Below, piece by piece: positions 1 through 7,582 of a stretch of 51,923 nucleotides of DNA. Source of the stretch: an uncultured Kiritimatiellota bacterium (GTDB lineage Bacteria; Verrucomicrobiota; Kiritimatiellia; RFP12; DVOR01). The stretch spans positions 1 to 51,923 of the forward strand of contig CALXMV010000001.1 of the NCBI GenBank assembly GCA_944389565.1. Direction: 5' to 3'. The notes beneath the pieces are model-generated. The model saw only the letters and a list, made by a program, of their open reading frames with translations, was not told where the DNA came from and searched no databases. Every line of letters starts with the position of its first letter. Position 1 is the stretch's first letter. The position numbers were made by a program, and so were the translations under genes.

Positions 1-56
1 GCCAACTACCGTATAGCCATCCTCTTCCATTGCGGCGCGCTTCCACACCCGACCCA

Positions 57-2057
57 CTAAAAACTCTGAAGAGCCCGAATGACTTTTCCTGTGGCAATAC
101 GTTCAATGCCGATTGCGTCCACGTTAAACTCGTTTTCATCGTCTTTGAGGAAGAGATCGTCGCATTTCCCAGGAGTTTTTTCCATAAAATAGGTTGCGTT
201 GATTCTGGAGTAAGGGATTTCGGCGATAGTGCCGTTGTCATTCCCGAAGACGCAGACGGTCTTGAAGACAGAGAAGGACTCCGTTGGGCCGATCGTGTGA
301 TTGAGTTTTGTGCCAGGTTTGGTGGTAGGGTTGACGACGGAGTCGCTCTCAGTTCGGAAGAGTTTTACGGTACGTGCGGCCTTGTCGTTACTCACGAAGT
401 CTGCGTTTCCGAGGAGGAGCTGGACGGCGGCCTTGTACTGGGCGACGGATTCGATGTCTTTGTCGAGCTGTGCGGGATTTTGTTTGTAGAAGTCGACGGC
501 GGACTTGTATTGACTGTCAAAGCTCCCGGTACCGTACCAGACGCCGGGGGCTGGCGGGGGCGGGGCCCAATTGAACCCGCGCGCGGCGAGCTGGACGACC
601 TTGCGGCGGCAGGTTGGGAGCCCGCCGGTCCAGCTGTGTGTGGCCTGTGCGCCGCACCACTCGCTGATGAAGCCGTAGTCGGCGCCGTGTGCGGCCATGT
701 ATTGGGCGATGTGGTCGGTGAGGGAGGTGTATTTGGTTTTGGCTGGGGCGGGCGTTTGGTGGACGCGGATGGAGGTGTCGATGTGCGGGAGGGTGGTGTG
801 GTTGGCGACGGCGGCCTTGACCTGTGCCATGACGTCGAGGTAGTGCTTGGCGCCTTTGTTGCCGGGGTCTTTCTTGAGGATGGCTTTGAGCTCGGGCTCC
901 TTGGCGTAGAAGGCGTCGAGGGTTTTGGTGTTGTAGGCGTGGTCTTTGGCGTGGGTGCCGACGGTCTTGGCGGCGGCGAGGGCGAGGGAGCCGAACTGCT
1001 CGCCGGGCAGGCCGCCGACGAGGCCGGCGGTGGTTGGCTTACTCCGACAGAAGCCGTAGTTGCCGTAGGTGACGGTTTGGGGGACCTCCTCGCGGAAGCC
1101 TTCCTTGGAGAGGGTGAAGGAGTGCTCGATGACGCGGGCGGTGAAGGCGTCGTCGTAGCCGCCGCGGTCGAAGTCGTCGGTGCGGGCGGCGAGCTGGCGC
1201 ATCTCGGCGACGCGCTTGGCGAGGGCGTCCTTGTCGGCTTGGGCGGGGAGGGCGTCGAGGACCTTCTGCCAGTCGCGCTTGGCGGCCTGGCGGATGAGGG
1301 TGGTGGGGGTGACGCCGCCGACGTAGGGGGCGTTGTTGGTGGAGCCGGCGATGGTGAAGAGCTCGTTGGGCCAGCCGTCCTTCCAGTCGGCGTCGGCCTT
1401 GCGGGCGCCCTGCGCGCGGAAGCCGAGGGAGCCGCCGTTATCGATGCGCCAGGGCTCGCCGCCCTTGTCCACGAGGATGTTGTCGCCGGACATGCCGATG
1501 ACGTCCCAGTTGCCGAGCATGGCGTCCACGTCGAGCCCGGCCTGGAGTTTTGCGCGCATGGCGTCGCGCTCGGCCTTGGTGCGGCCCTTGGCGTTCCACC
1601 AGGCGGCGAGGTCCTGGCCTTCGGTGAAGTCGGCGAGCTTGAAGCGGTTGCCGGATTTGGAGGTGACGGTGCGCTGCTCGGGCACGTTGAGGCCTGCGGC
1701 GCGGTAGGCCTCGTCGGCGGCCTGCTCGCTGGCGAGGTGCTCGGGGCTGGCGCCGCCCTTGAGGACGAACTTGCGCCCGAGGAGCTCGACGAGGCGCGCG
1801 CCGGTGGAGCCGCCGAGGCGTTTGCCGAGGGTTTCGGGCTTGTCGAGCGCGGCGGTGAAGCCCTCCCATTCCTTGTCGAGCGCGTCCGTGATGGTCTTGA
1901 CGGCGTTCGCGGGGAGCAACGCCACCGTCACCAACAGCGGCACGTCCACCGCCGCCGTCCTCAACTTCGCCATCCCACGCGGCGCCGACGGCTCCGGCGG
2001 CGGGGGCGGAGACTCCGGCGACGGCGTGCCCTGGGCCTCCGAGGTCTTCAACGACAC
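57..2057 (-). CDS. orphan phage-head toxin-like module: kinase-like plus ADP-ribosyltransferase-like domains
   Basis: The open frame is 666 codons, but about the first 50 are antisense to a convincing tail-fibre sequence on the other strand. The genuine part is therefore about 57-1904, with no start codon of its own. Residues 85-220 carry a kinase-like pattern: an LGGSTGARLV loop, then GNWDVIG, an NILVD and WRIDNGG (about 182-209), as in the HipA/PI3-kinase-like domains attached to phage minor head proteins. The C-terminal 105 residues have an Arg (LFRTES, about 566), an ESFS stretch (about 593) and an ENEF (about 641), a layout like R-S-E ADP-ribosyltransferases. In related prophages I expect such domains at the C-terminus of MuF-type proteins, so this looks like a displaced toxin tip. 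It runs opposite to all other prophage genes. The family reading is moderate; catalysis is untested. Confidence 0.6.
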   Translation of the reverse strand: MSLKTSEAQGTPSPESPPPPPEPSAPRGMAKLRTAAVDVPLLVTVALLPANAVKTITDALDKEWEGFTAALDKPETLGKRLGGSTGARLVELLGRKFVLKGGASPEHLASEQAADEAYRAAGLNVPEQRTVTSKSGNRFKLADFTEGQDLAAWWNAKGRTKAERDAMRAKLQAGLDVDAMLGNWDVIGMSGDNILVDKGGEPWRIDNGGSLGFRAQGARKADADWKDGWPNELFTIAGSTNNAPYVGGVTPTTLIRQAAKRDWQKVLDALPAQADKDALAKRVAEMRQLAARTDDFDRGGYDDAFTARVIEHSFTLSKEGFREEVPQTVTYGNYGFCRSKPTTAGLVGGLPGEQFGSLALAAAKTVGTHAKDHAYNTKTLDAFYAKEPELKAILKKDPGNKGAKHYLDVMAQVKAAVANHTTLPHIDTSIRVHQTPAPAKTKYTSLTDHIAQYMAAHGADYGFISEWCGAQATHSWTGGLPTCRRKVVQLAARGFNWAPPPPAPGVWYGTGSFDSQYKSAVDFYKQNPAQLDKDIESVAQYKAAVQLLLGNADFVSNDKAARTVKLFRTESDSVVNPTTKPGTKLNHTIGPTESFSVFKTVCVFGNDNGTIAEIPYSRINATYFMEKTPGKCDDLFLKDDENEFNVDAIGIERIATGKVIRALQSF

Positions 2058-2349
2058 CGGCTATCTCCTCCTCGGCGCAGCCTCCGCCCCCGCCTTCGTC
2101 GCGGCCTTCGGCAAAGGCGGCGAGGGCCTCGACCTCAACCTCGGCGAGCCCTACCTCGGCCTCGTCAAGGGCCCCACCGCCGGCGGCAGCGGCAAGCCCG
2201 CGGCCATCGTCCTGGGCGTGGGCGGGATGGGCGCGGACGCCGGCGGCAAGCTGACGCTGACGCTGAACGGCAAGCGCCTGCATATTCCATTCCAAGCGTT
2301 CTGCGACTGGGCCACCCAGAACCTCGGCGCCGCCGTGGAGGAGATTTGA
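1909..2349 (+). pseudogene. C-terminal fragment of a phage tail-fibre-like protein
   Basis: From about 1909 the plus strand reads AGSNATVTNSGTSTAAVL followed by NFAIPRGADG and a glycine run. This is the collagen-like spacer pattern typical of phage tail fibre and stalk proteins. It then runs about 120 residues to a TGA at 2347-2349. Upstream of 1909 the same frame is only the antisense of the kinase-like gene, and no start or N-terminal fibre sequence is present. The gene is therefore a 3' fragment joined head-to-head with an inverted gene. It sits 21 bp before the next prophage gene, so the downstream order is intact. Whether the truncation is biological or an assembly join cannot be told from the sequence. 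Confidence 0.55.
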
Positions 2350-2370
2350 CGTGAACGAGGAGGAGACCCC

Positions 2371-2709
2371 ATGAAGGCGGAGGACGTCATCGCGTTCCGG
2401 GCGCGATATGGCGAGGCGGCGACGCCCGAGGCCAAGCTCGACGCGCTGGCCGACCAGCTGGAGGCGACAGGGCTTTGCAACGTCTCCGCCAAGATGCACA
2501 TCAAGACGCTGGAGACCGACCTGGCCAAGGGGCTCGCCGCCCTCGCCGAGCAGGTCGACAAGCTGCACGGATGCCCGCGCTTCCGCGACGACCCGCTCGG
2601 GTGGCTCCGTTGCAACTATCAATGGATTGTCATCTTCCTCCTCGCCGTCAAGGCCGCCGACCTCGGCGACCTGCTCGGCAAGCTCTTCGCCCTGGGAGGC
2701 ACGCCGTGA
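2371..2709 (+). CDS. small prophage protein with one C-terminal membrane segment
   Basis: The gene encodes 112 residues behind a strong GGAGGAG ribosome site. The N-terminal two thirds is charged and helical (KAEDVIAFRARYG, then alternating Leu/Ala and Lys/Glu). A single hydrophobic segment at about 86-101 (WIVIFLLAVKAADLG) follows. The stop codon overlaps the GTG of the next gene (GTGA), so the two are translationally coupled. Four short genes with membrane or lipoprotein features follow between here and 3344, which suggests a lysis cassette. By position this could be a holin-like or membrane-anchored lysis accessory protein. I recognise no defined family, so the function is inference from context. 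Confidence 0.55.
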   Translation: MKAEDVIAFRARYGEAATPEAKLDALADQLEATGLCNVSAKMHIKTLETDLAKGLAALAEQVDKLHGCPRFRDDPLGWLRCNYQWIVIFLLAVKAADLGDLLGKLFALGGTP

Positions 2710-2930
2710 GCAAAGACCGCTTAGACAGGATCGCCGAATTGGGCGCGAAGGAACAAGCGCTTGTCGAAATCGGCCTGCAACTGGAGCGCATGAGCAGGCT
2801 CTTTGACCACGTTTTTGGAGAGCCCGAATTGGCAAAGAAGGCCGGCACGCTGTGGTGGGATGTCCACAAGGCGCACCTCGCCACAATCGACGCGATTGCG
2901 GTACTCAAGCAGGAGGTGCGCCGTGATTGA
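2706..2930 (+). CDS. small coiled-coil prophage protein
   Basis: This 74-residue protein starts at a GTG that overlaps the previous gene's TGA. An upstream extension in the same frame exists but would overlap the 2371-2709 gene completely, so the coupled GTG is preferred. The sequence is hydrophilic and helical (SKDRLDRIAELGAKEQALVEI) with no membrane segment, signal peptide or recognised motif. It ends with GTGATTGA, giving a 4-to-8-base overlap with the next gene. Its place between two membrane-associated small proteins suggests a role in the lysis or tail-completion module. No function can be assigned from the sequence alone. Confidence 0.5.
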   Translation: MSKDRLDRIAELGAKEQALVEIGLQLERMSRLFDHVFGEPELAKKAGTLWWDVHKAHLATIDAIAVLKQEVRRD

Positions 2931-3087
2931 CCTACTCAAGAAGGCGCTGACGCTCCTGCTCGCCGTCTGGCAGGCCATCCCCGCCGTGCGTCGCGCGCGG
3001 GAGCGGCGGGAGCTGCGCGAGGCCATCGCCACCCACGACGAGGCCAAAATGAACCGAATCTTCCAACAAAGGAGGGACAGAAAATGA
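2923..3087 (+). CDS. 54-residue membrane protein, possible inner-membrane spanin or lysis accessory
   Basis: The frame starts at a GTG overlapping the end of the preceding gene. A short hydrophobic stretch (LLKKALTLLLAVWQAIPAV) is followed by a very basic, helical tail rich in Arg, Glu and Lys. An N-terminal anchor and charged helix is the design of phage inner-membrane spanins. The next gene is lipoprotein-like, which would suit the outer-membrane partner. The protein is shorter than classical Rz proteins, so this is a contextual suggestion. The last codons overlap the ATG of the next gene by four bases. Confidence 0.45.
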   Translation: MIDLLKKALTLLLAVWQAIPAVRRARERRELREAIATHDEAKMNRIFQQRRDRK

Positions 3088-3344
3088 AAAGCTGGGATGA
3101 TGAATGGCTGAAGGGCAAGGCGGGCGCGTGGCTCGCCTCGGCGCTCATGGCCGTGGTGGCCGTGGCCGTCCTGCTCCTCTGCGGGTGCAGCACCTACACG
3201 GTGGTTTCGGCAGATCGGCGCCTGGTGCCCGTGCGCCACGCCCCGGAGGTCTCCGCCGACGTCTACTACCGCACCGAGGGCAAGGACGCCACCGGCTGGT
3301 ACGTGCCGGACGCCCTCATGCTCGAACTGCTGGAGGCGGAGTAA
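3084..3344 (+). CDS. lipoprotein-like prophage protein, possible outer-membrane spanin
   Basis: The 86-residue product has an N-terminal hydrophobic helix (about 15-34) ending in LLLCGCST, a plausible lipobox with the Cys as lipidation site. A short extracytoplasmic region follows: TVVSADRRLVPVRHAPEV, then GWYVPDALMLELLE. A GGAGG ribosome site lies eight bases before the ATG, and the start overlaps the previous stop. Small lipoproteins ending a lysis cassette are usually o-spanins or Rz1-like proteins that help disrupt the outer membrane. The membrane and lipobox signals are visible; the spanin role is inferred from position. Confidence 0.55.
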   Translation: MKSWDDEWLKGKAGAWLASALMAVVAVAVLLLCGCSTYTVVSADRRLVPVRHAPEVSADVYYRTEGKDATGWYVPDALMLELLEAE

Positions 3345-3367
3345 TGGGCGCGGAGTGAGCGCGTCCG

Positions 3368-3399
3368 CGATTCACGATTCACGATTTGCGATTCACGCG
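3368..3399 (+). repeat. short GATTCACG iteron cluster
   Basis: Between two prophage genes there are three copies of GATTCACG and one variant GATTTGCG in about 30 bp. A nearly identical cluster occurs in reverse orientation at 10040-10076, so the two form an inverted pair about 6.7 kb apart. Such short intergenic clusters are usually dispersed REP-like elements. Confidence 0.6.
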
Positions 3400-3420
3400 A
3401 GCGACTGAAAGGAGCGAGAA

Positions 3421-3732
3421 ATGACCTGGCTAAAGAAACTGTGGGACTGGCTCGTCGGGGCCGCCAAGAAACTGCTCGACGCGGTGCTCGACAAGGTGCT
3501 CGACCGCGCCAAGGAGGTGCTCGACCAGAAGGAAGTCGCCGCCCTCGCGCTGGAGGCCATCAAGGCCGCCGCGCATGAAGGCCTCACCGGCCAGAAGGCC
3601 TGGGTGTCCGCCCGCAACAAACTCGTCGTCGCCCTCCGCGAGGCCGGCATTGAGCTCGGCGAATGCGCCGTCGACACGACGTTGCAGCTCATCTACGACG
3701 CCTGGAAGAGCCTCGGTTATCCGGAAGAGTGA
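3421..3732 (+). CDS. amphipathic prophage protein, possible LLH-type holin
   Basis: The 103-residue protein starts with an amphipathic Trp/Leu-rich helix (TWLKKLWDWLVGAAKKLL). A helical region rich in Ala, Glu and Lys follows, ending in a pattern of the form EAGIELGECAVDTTLQLIY. A GGAGCG ribosome site lies just upstream. The layout of an N-terminal amphipathic or membrane-active helix, a predicted coil and a C-terminal amphipathic helix resembles LLH-family phage holins. The preceding spanin-like genes fit a lysis module. No clear transmembrane segment is seen, so the holin call is tentative. Confidence 0.5.
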   Translation: MTWLKKLWDWLVGAAKKLLDAVLDKVLDRAKEVLDQKEVAALALEAIKAAAHEGLTGQKAWVSARNKLVVALREAGIELGECAVDTTLQLIYDAWKSLGYPEE

Positions 3733-3735
3733 GCC

Positions 3736-4293
3736 GTGGCCGGGGAGATTTCGCTGCGGGAGTTCGAGAAGCGCCTGGCGAAGGCGGGGGCGCGGGTGGA
3801 GCTGGTGCTGCGCGAGACCTTGAAGGACGCGGGGGTCTTCGCCCACGCGGAGGCGTTCAAGAACGCGCCGAAGTCGCCCACCGCCGCGCAGGAGCGCGCG
3901 GCGCGCAAGCGGAAGTGGGAGGCGAAGCACGGCAAGTCCAAGGCCTAGACGCGCGCCTTCAACGCGGCGCAGAAGGCCGGGAAGAAGCGGCGCAAGGCGG
4001 GCTCGCATTCGCGTCCGGCGCCGGGCGGGTTGGAGAACTCCATCCAGTGGCGACTCGTCGGGCGTGGCGCGCGGCAGGACGCGGAGATTTACGTGGCCGC
4101 CAATGCGCCGGCGGGAAAGTACGCCAAGCGGATCCACGACGAGAAGGGCAAGTCGTGGCGTAATCGCGGCCCCGGCACGGTGGCCAAGGGCGCGCGGGCG
4201 GACGACAAGTTCATCGAGCGGGCGGTGGAGAAGGCGCGCAAGCGCCTCGCCTCCATCGCCAACACTCACCTGCGCAACCTAGGGCTCGTCTGA
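3736..4293 (+). pseudogene. HK97 gp10-like head-tail protein interrupted by an in-frame TAG
   Basis: A GTG at 3736, four bases after the previous stop, opens a frame that reads 70 residues to a TAG at 3946-3948. It then continues in the same frame to the TGA at 4291-4293, giving about 185 residues in all. The second half (LENSIQWRLVGRG, IYVAANAPAGKYAKRIHDE, DDKFIERAVEKARKRL) matches the usual C-terminal layout of gp10-family head-tail joining or minor tail proteins. The flanking residues on both sides of the TAG are lysine-rich and continuous in character, so one substitution (for example CAG or AAG to TAG) could explain it. The alternatives are a decayed gene, a recoded or suppressed amber, or a sequencing error. 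Position before the MuF gene suits a head-tail function. Confidence 0.6.
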
Positions 4294-5888
4294 TGGCCGG
4301 CGACCGTGCGCGCGGGACGTTGGAACGCGCCGCCGAGCAGTCGGCGCGCACGATGCTGGCGGCGGTGCGGCAGGCCATCGCCGAGGCCAGGCGGCTCATC
4401 GCCGAGGCGCTGTCCGGGGATGGCAAGGCTCTCACCGAGGTGGGGCGCGGCGCGCGCGGGGGCATCTACGCGCGGCTCGACGTGCTTTTCCGCAACCGCC
4501 TGAAGGAGTCGCTCGACACCGCGCTCCGCGCCTTGGCCGAGACGATGGCCGAGGCGGGCAACGCGACGGCCAACGCCCGCGCCGAGGCGGCGGGGGATGG
4601 CGTGTCGGTGCGCTTCTCGCCAGAGTACCTGCGGGACTACCTGGAGCGCGTCACGCCCAAGAACGCGCCCTCGCTCGCCGCCGTCTACACCGAGAGCATG
4701 GGCGCGCACGCCAAGGAGGCGCTGCGCCTGGCGGCGGTGGAGACCTTCCGCGACGGCGCGGCTGCGGGGCTCACCCTGCGCGAGCGCATGAAGCTCCTCC
4801 AGGAGAACTGGGCGCTCGCGGCGAGGGACGACGCGCCCTTCCGCTTCGTCGACCGCGCCGGTCGCCGCTGGGAGAACGCCCGCTACGTCCAGATGCTCGC
4901 GCGCACCACCGCCCAGCGCGTCCGCACCGCCGCCTACTGCGACACGCTCCTGCGCATGAACCGCCCGCTCGTGCGCGTGACCAACTACGCGCAAGGGCAC
5001 GACTGCGGCGTCTACGCCGCGTGGGAGGGGAAGTTGCTCGACATCTCCTCCGGGCGCGAGCTGCGCCGCTTCGGCATCCCGTCGTTGGACGAGGCCCGCG
5101 CGGCCGGGCTCTTCCACCCCAACTGCGTGCACAACGTCCTCTATGTGCCCATCGACGAATACCCGCCCGCCATCCTCAAGGCGCTGGGCGGGCGGCTCTC
5201 CTCCGGCGAGCCCGGCGCCTTCGGCAACCCTCTCAAGACAAACGCCGGCAACGAGACCGCCGCCTCCGCCAAGAAACGCGCCGCCCAAGCCGCCCAAGCC
5301 GCAAAGGAGAAGGCCAAGCGCGAGGCCGAGGAGGAAGCCGCCGCCAAGGCAAAGCAAGAGACGATGGAAACATTACGCCGTAACCGTCACGCTCGCGAAG
5401 CCGCCGCACTCGGCCTCACCGAGGAGCAATACGCCACGTTACGGAAAACAGTTCTTGAGATACTCACCAAGGGCGTTCGAGAACGCGTTTCAATGACGTT
5501 GGGCACGATTCCGCAAGCGATGGCCTCTCAGATAAAGGCGTTGCTCAATATCGACGTCTCCACGTTCCATATTTCGGTCGCCAACGCCGAATTGCGACAT
5601 ACTCGCAAGCGGCACGGGAAGCATGGAAAAGGAATAGGGGAGCGCAAGAAGGAGCAAACACCGTTGAGGCCAAGCGATATCCTGTCAGCTCCGCTTGCAC
5701 TGAACAATCCGGATTTCATAGACGAAGGCTCACGCAATGAGCGGACCGGCGCGCGGAGTGTTCGAGCATATAAAACCGACAACCGTGGGACGTTGATTGC
5801 CGTATTCTGCATTGACAACCAAGGCCACAAACTTGACTTCACGACGGCTTGGCGAAAGAAAAAGCGATTGGAAAGACCGGGATCATGA
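4293..5888 (+). CDS. MuF-like minor head protein with C-terminal PBECR-type nuclease domain
   Basis: The ATG overlaps the previous stop (TGATG). Residues 1-150 are long helices. Residues about 195-295 carry the MuF/minor-capsid signature: RTTAQRVRTAAY, CGVYAAWEGKLLDISSG, LFHPNCVHNVLYVPIDE. An Ala/Lys/Glu coil (about 320-365) links to a C-terminal domain (about 410-525) with SVANAELRHTRKRHGK, TPLRPSDI, a Tyr-Lys pair and a final aromatic strand. This resembles the phage barnase-EndoU-colicinE5/D-RelE-like (PBECR) nucleases often fused to MuF proteins. MuF proteins act in head assembly and can be carried in the virion, so the nuclease is probably delivered with the phage DNA. GC falls from about residue 360 onward, consistent with a recently acquired toxin tip. 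The nuclease assignment is by pattern and remains moderate. Confidence 0.72.
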   Translation: MAGDRARGTLERAAEQSARTMLAAVRQAIAEARRLIAEALSGDGKALTEVGRGARGGIYARLDVLFRNRLKESLDTALRALAETMAEAGNATANARAEAAGDGVSVRFSPEYLRDYLERVTPKNAPSLAAVYTESMGAHAKEALRLAAVETFRDGAAAGLTLRERMKLLQENWALAARDDAPFRFVDRAGRRWENARYVQMLARTTAQRVRTAAYCDTLLRMNRPLVRVTNYAQGHDCGVYAAWEGKLLDISSGRELRRFGIPSLDEARAAGLFHPNCVHNVLYVPIDEYPPAILKALGGRLSSGEPGAFGNPLKTNAGNETAASAKKRAAQAAQAAKEKAKREAEEEAAAKAKQETMETLRRNRHAREAAALGLTEEQYATLRKTVLEILTKGVRERVSMTLGTIPQAMASQIKALLNIDVSTFHISVANAELRHTRKRHGKHGKGIGERKKEQTPLRPSDILSAPLALNNPDFIDEGSRNERTGARSVRAYKTDNRGTLIAVFCIDNQGHKLDFTTAWRKKKRLERPGS

Positions 5889-6071
5889 CCGAAGTCCCTC
5901 ACCATACGTCCGAGAACGGAGTCTTCCAACCGCAAAAAGCAATACATCCCCAAAGGGACGATTTCATAATGCCACACCCACACACCAAAAGTCAAGCGTC
6001 AACAATATGGCTTGCATTCTCGCCCATTTTCGTGCTATTCTTAATCCCGAAAAGTGCGGAAGGATTTGATA

Positions 6072-6875
6072 ATGAACGGGAAGCGCGACACGTTGCTGAC
6101 GGTACGTCTCGCGGCGGAGGGAGAAAATCTCTCCGCCGAGGCGTTGCCGATGGCTTTGCTTGGCGCGTTGGGTGACGGCATCGAGACGTTTGTTCTTGGC
6201 GGAGCCCGGCTTGGCGCCGAGGCTCCAGTCTTCCGGGTCGAACAAGGCTCCATTCTACTCCATTTCTTCTCGACGACCGCGATAGCGGCCAGCATCTTCG
6301 CTTCTGGCCTTGGTGCCGCGTTAGAAGCCATCGATGCAGGGCTCTTGCCTGGGGATCCCAAGCGCGCAGCCGCACTCTCCTCTATGCGCCGCTTCCTTCA
6401 AGAAGACAAGGCGAATGCCCGCACCATAGCATTCGAAGTCCCCGAGAGATTTCGTGTCGAGGGATTGGTCAAGGTCGTCAATGTGACGATTTCCCAAAAC
6501 ACCACACTCCGTCAGGGCTCACTCATGCCGCGCGTCTTCGAAGAGGGAACGCTCCGCGGGAAGATTGAAAAGATGGGCAACGAGGGCGACCCCGGGTTTG
6601 ATGTGCGTGTCGCCGGCGAGCCAAAGTTAATCCATGTGCGCGCCACAAAGGAGCAACTGACGGGCAACCCCAATCTCTTTCTACCGATTGTCGCCAGAGT
6701 GCGTTATCGGCTCAATCCTGCCACGGGCGATAGGTCGGAAACCACTCTCGTCCGGTTCATTGACAGACCAACGGATCCCAAGGTCGTTTTGCGTGAGATT
6801 GTCGAGGCCGGGACAAAGGCGTGGGCAGACATCCCGGATCCGGTTGCTTGGCTTCGTGATTTAAGGGAAGCGTGA
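6072..6875 (+). CDS. uncharacterised protein paired with a PIN protein (prophage cargo)
   Basis: The 267-residue protein starts at the ATG at 6072, with AAGGA nine bases upstream; an earlier in-frame ATG at 6054 has no such site. Around residues 80-110 there is a moderately hydrophobic Ala/Gly-rich helix (STTAIAASIFASGLGAALEAI) that could touch membrane or pack inside the fold. The second half is beta-rich (VKVVNVTISQNTTL, FDVRVAGEPKLIHVRA). I recognise no family. Its stop overlaps the GTG of the PIN gene, so the two proteins should be made together. Base composition is lower in GC than the neighbouring structural genes. A regulator, effector or immunity role is possible, but none is shown. 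Confidence 0.6.
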   Translation: MNGKRDTLLTVRLAAEGENLSAEALPMALLGALGDGIETFVLGGARLGAEAPVFRVEQGSILLHFFSTTAIAASIFASGLGAALEAIDAGLLPGDPKRAAALSSMRRFLQEDKANARTIAFEVPERFRVEGLVKVVNVTISQNTTLRQGSLMPRVFEEGTLRGKIEKMGNEGDPGFDVRVAGEPKLIHVRATKEQLTGNPNLFLPIVARVRYRLNPATGDRSETTLVRFIDRPTDPKVVLREIVEAGTKAWADIPDPVAWLRDLREA

Positions 6876-7399
6876 ACGTGAGAGAGAAGCGCCCCGTTAT
6901 CTTCCTGGACACGTCCGCCATCATTTCTTTAGTGGACAGCAAGTGCCGGCACCACGACGCAATGGTGGCGTTCTTTGACGTCTGGTCGCAAGAAGAGTGC
7001 ACGGTCAGAGTCATTGTCTCCGCCATCGCCGTCGCGGAATACACGGTCAAGGACGATTTCCCGAAACAGTTGTTCGCTTACTTCGACATGGAGGCTTTCG
7101 GGCTCAAGGCTGCCGAAAAGGCAGGAAGCCTCCGTCGCGCGTGGGACGCGGCCAACGGCAAACCAAAATCGAACGTCGCCACGCGCGATCAGATCAAGGA
7201 CGACTTCAAGATTGTCGCCCATGCCATCTCGGAAGGTGCCGACGTCATCATCACCGCGGATGCCGCCAGCCTCGCCAAATATGCCGCGTTTGCCAACCAG
7301 ACGGAGATGACGGAAATGATTGTTTGGACGCTCGACAAAGGGTTCGACGTGTGCATCGCCAAGGGAGAACCTCCGGACCTCGTATCTAACCAAGTGTAA
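6872..7399 (+). CDS. PIN-domain putative ribonuclease
   Basis: The GTG start overlaps the previous stop by four bases; a second GTG six bases on is an alternative. The 175-residue protein has the PIN/VapC arrangement: VIFLDTSAIISLVD with the first acidic residue at the N-terminus, an Glu in SAIAVAEYTV, and DDFKIVAHAISEGADVIITAD near the end. PIN domains are metal-dependent RNases, often toxins or RNA-processing enzymes. The partner upstream is much larger (267 residues) than a usual VapB antitoxin, so this is not a standard VapBC pair. It lies inside a prophage between the MuF-nuclease gene and other structural genes, as cargo. RNase activity is inferred from the fold signature. Confidence 0.72.
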   Translation: MNVREKRPVIFLDTSAIISLVDSKCRHHDAMVAFFDVWSQEECTVRVIVSAIAVAEYTVKDDFPKQLFAYFDMEAFGLKAAEKAGSLRRAWDAANGKPKSNVATRDQIKDDFKIVAHAISEGADVIITADAASLAKYAAFANQTEMTEMIVWTLDKGFDVCIAKGEPPDLVSNQV

Positions 7400-7432
7400 G
7401 TCTCTGGCGCTAACGCACGAATGTTCCCATGA

Positions 7433-7525
7433 CAAGGCCCGAATCACTGGGCCTTCACCGCCCGCGACGGCGCCTATCTCGGCGCGTGGGCGGCGCTCCG
7501 CGCCGGGCAGGACCGCGCCCACTGA
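7433..7525 (+). pseudogene. short remnant of a prophage gene
   Basis: Between the PIN gene and the next structural gene, 30 open codons (NHWAFTARDGAYLGAWAALR and onward) have the high-GC3 codon use of the structural genes. They are bounded upstream by a stop at 7430-7432 and have no start codon or ribosome site. This looks like the 3' end of a structural gene whose body was replaced when the lower-GC cargo was inserted. The length is too short to name a family. Confidence 0.3.
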
Positions 7526-7582
7526 CGCGCCGCGCACGTTTCCTCCCTCCGCCTCGCCGTGTCAGCAAGGTGCGCGGGTGGT

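Noticed and set aside
5528..5995. 155-codon minus-strand frame opposite the MuF nuclease tip, considered as an immunity gene
   Set aside because: No start signal or family feature, and the plus strand has the coding character; immunity genes normally follow the toxin on the same strand.
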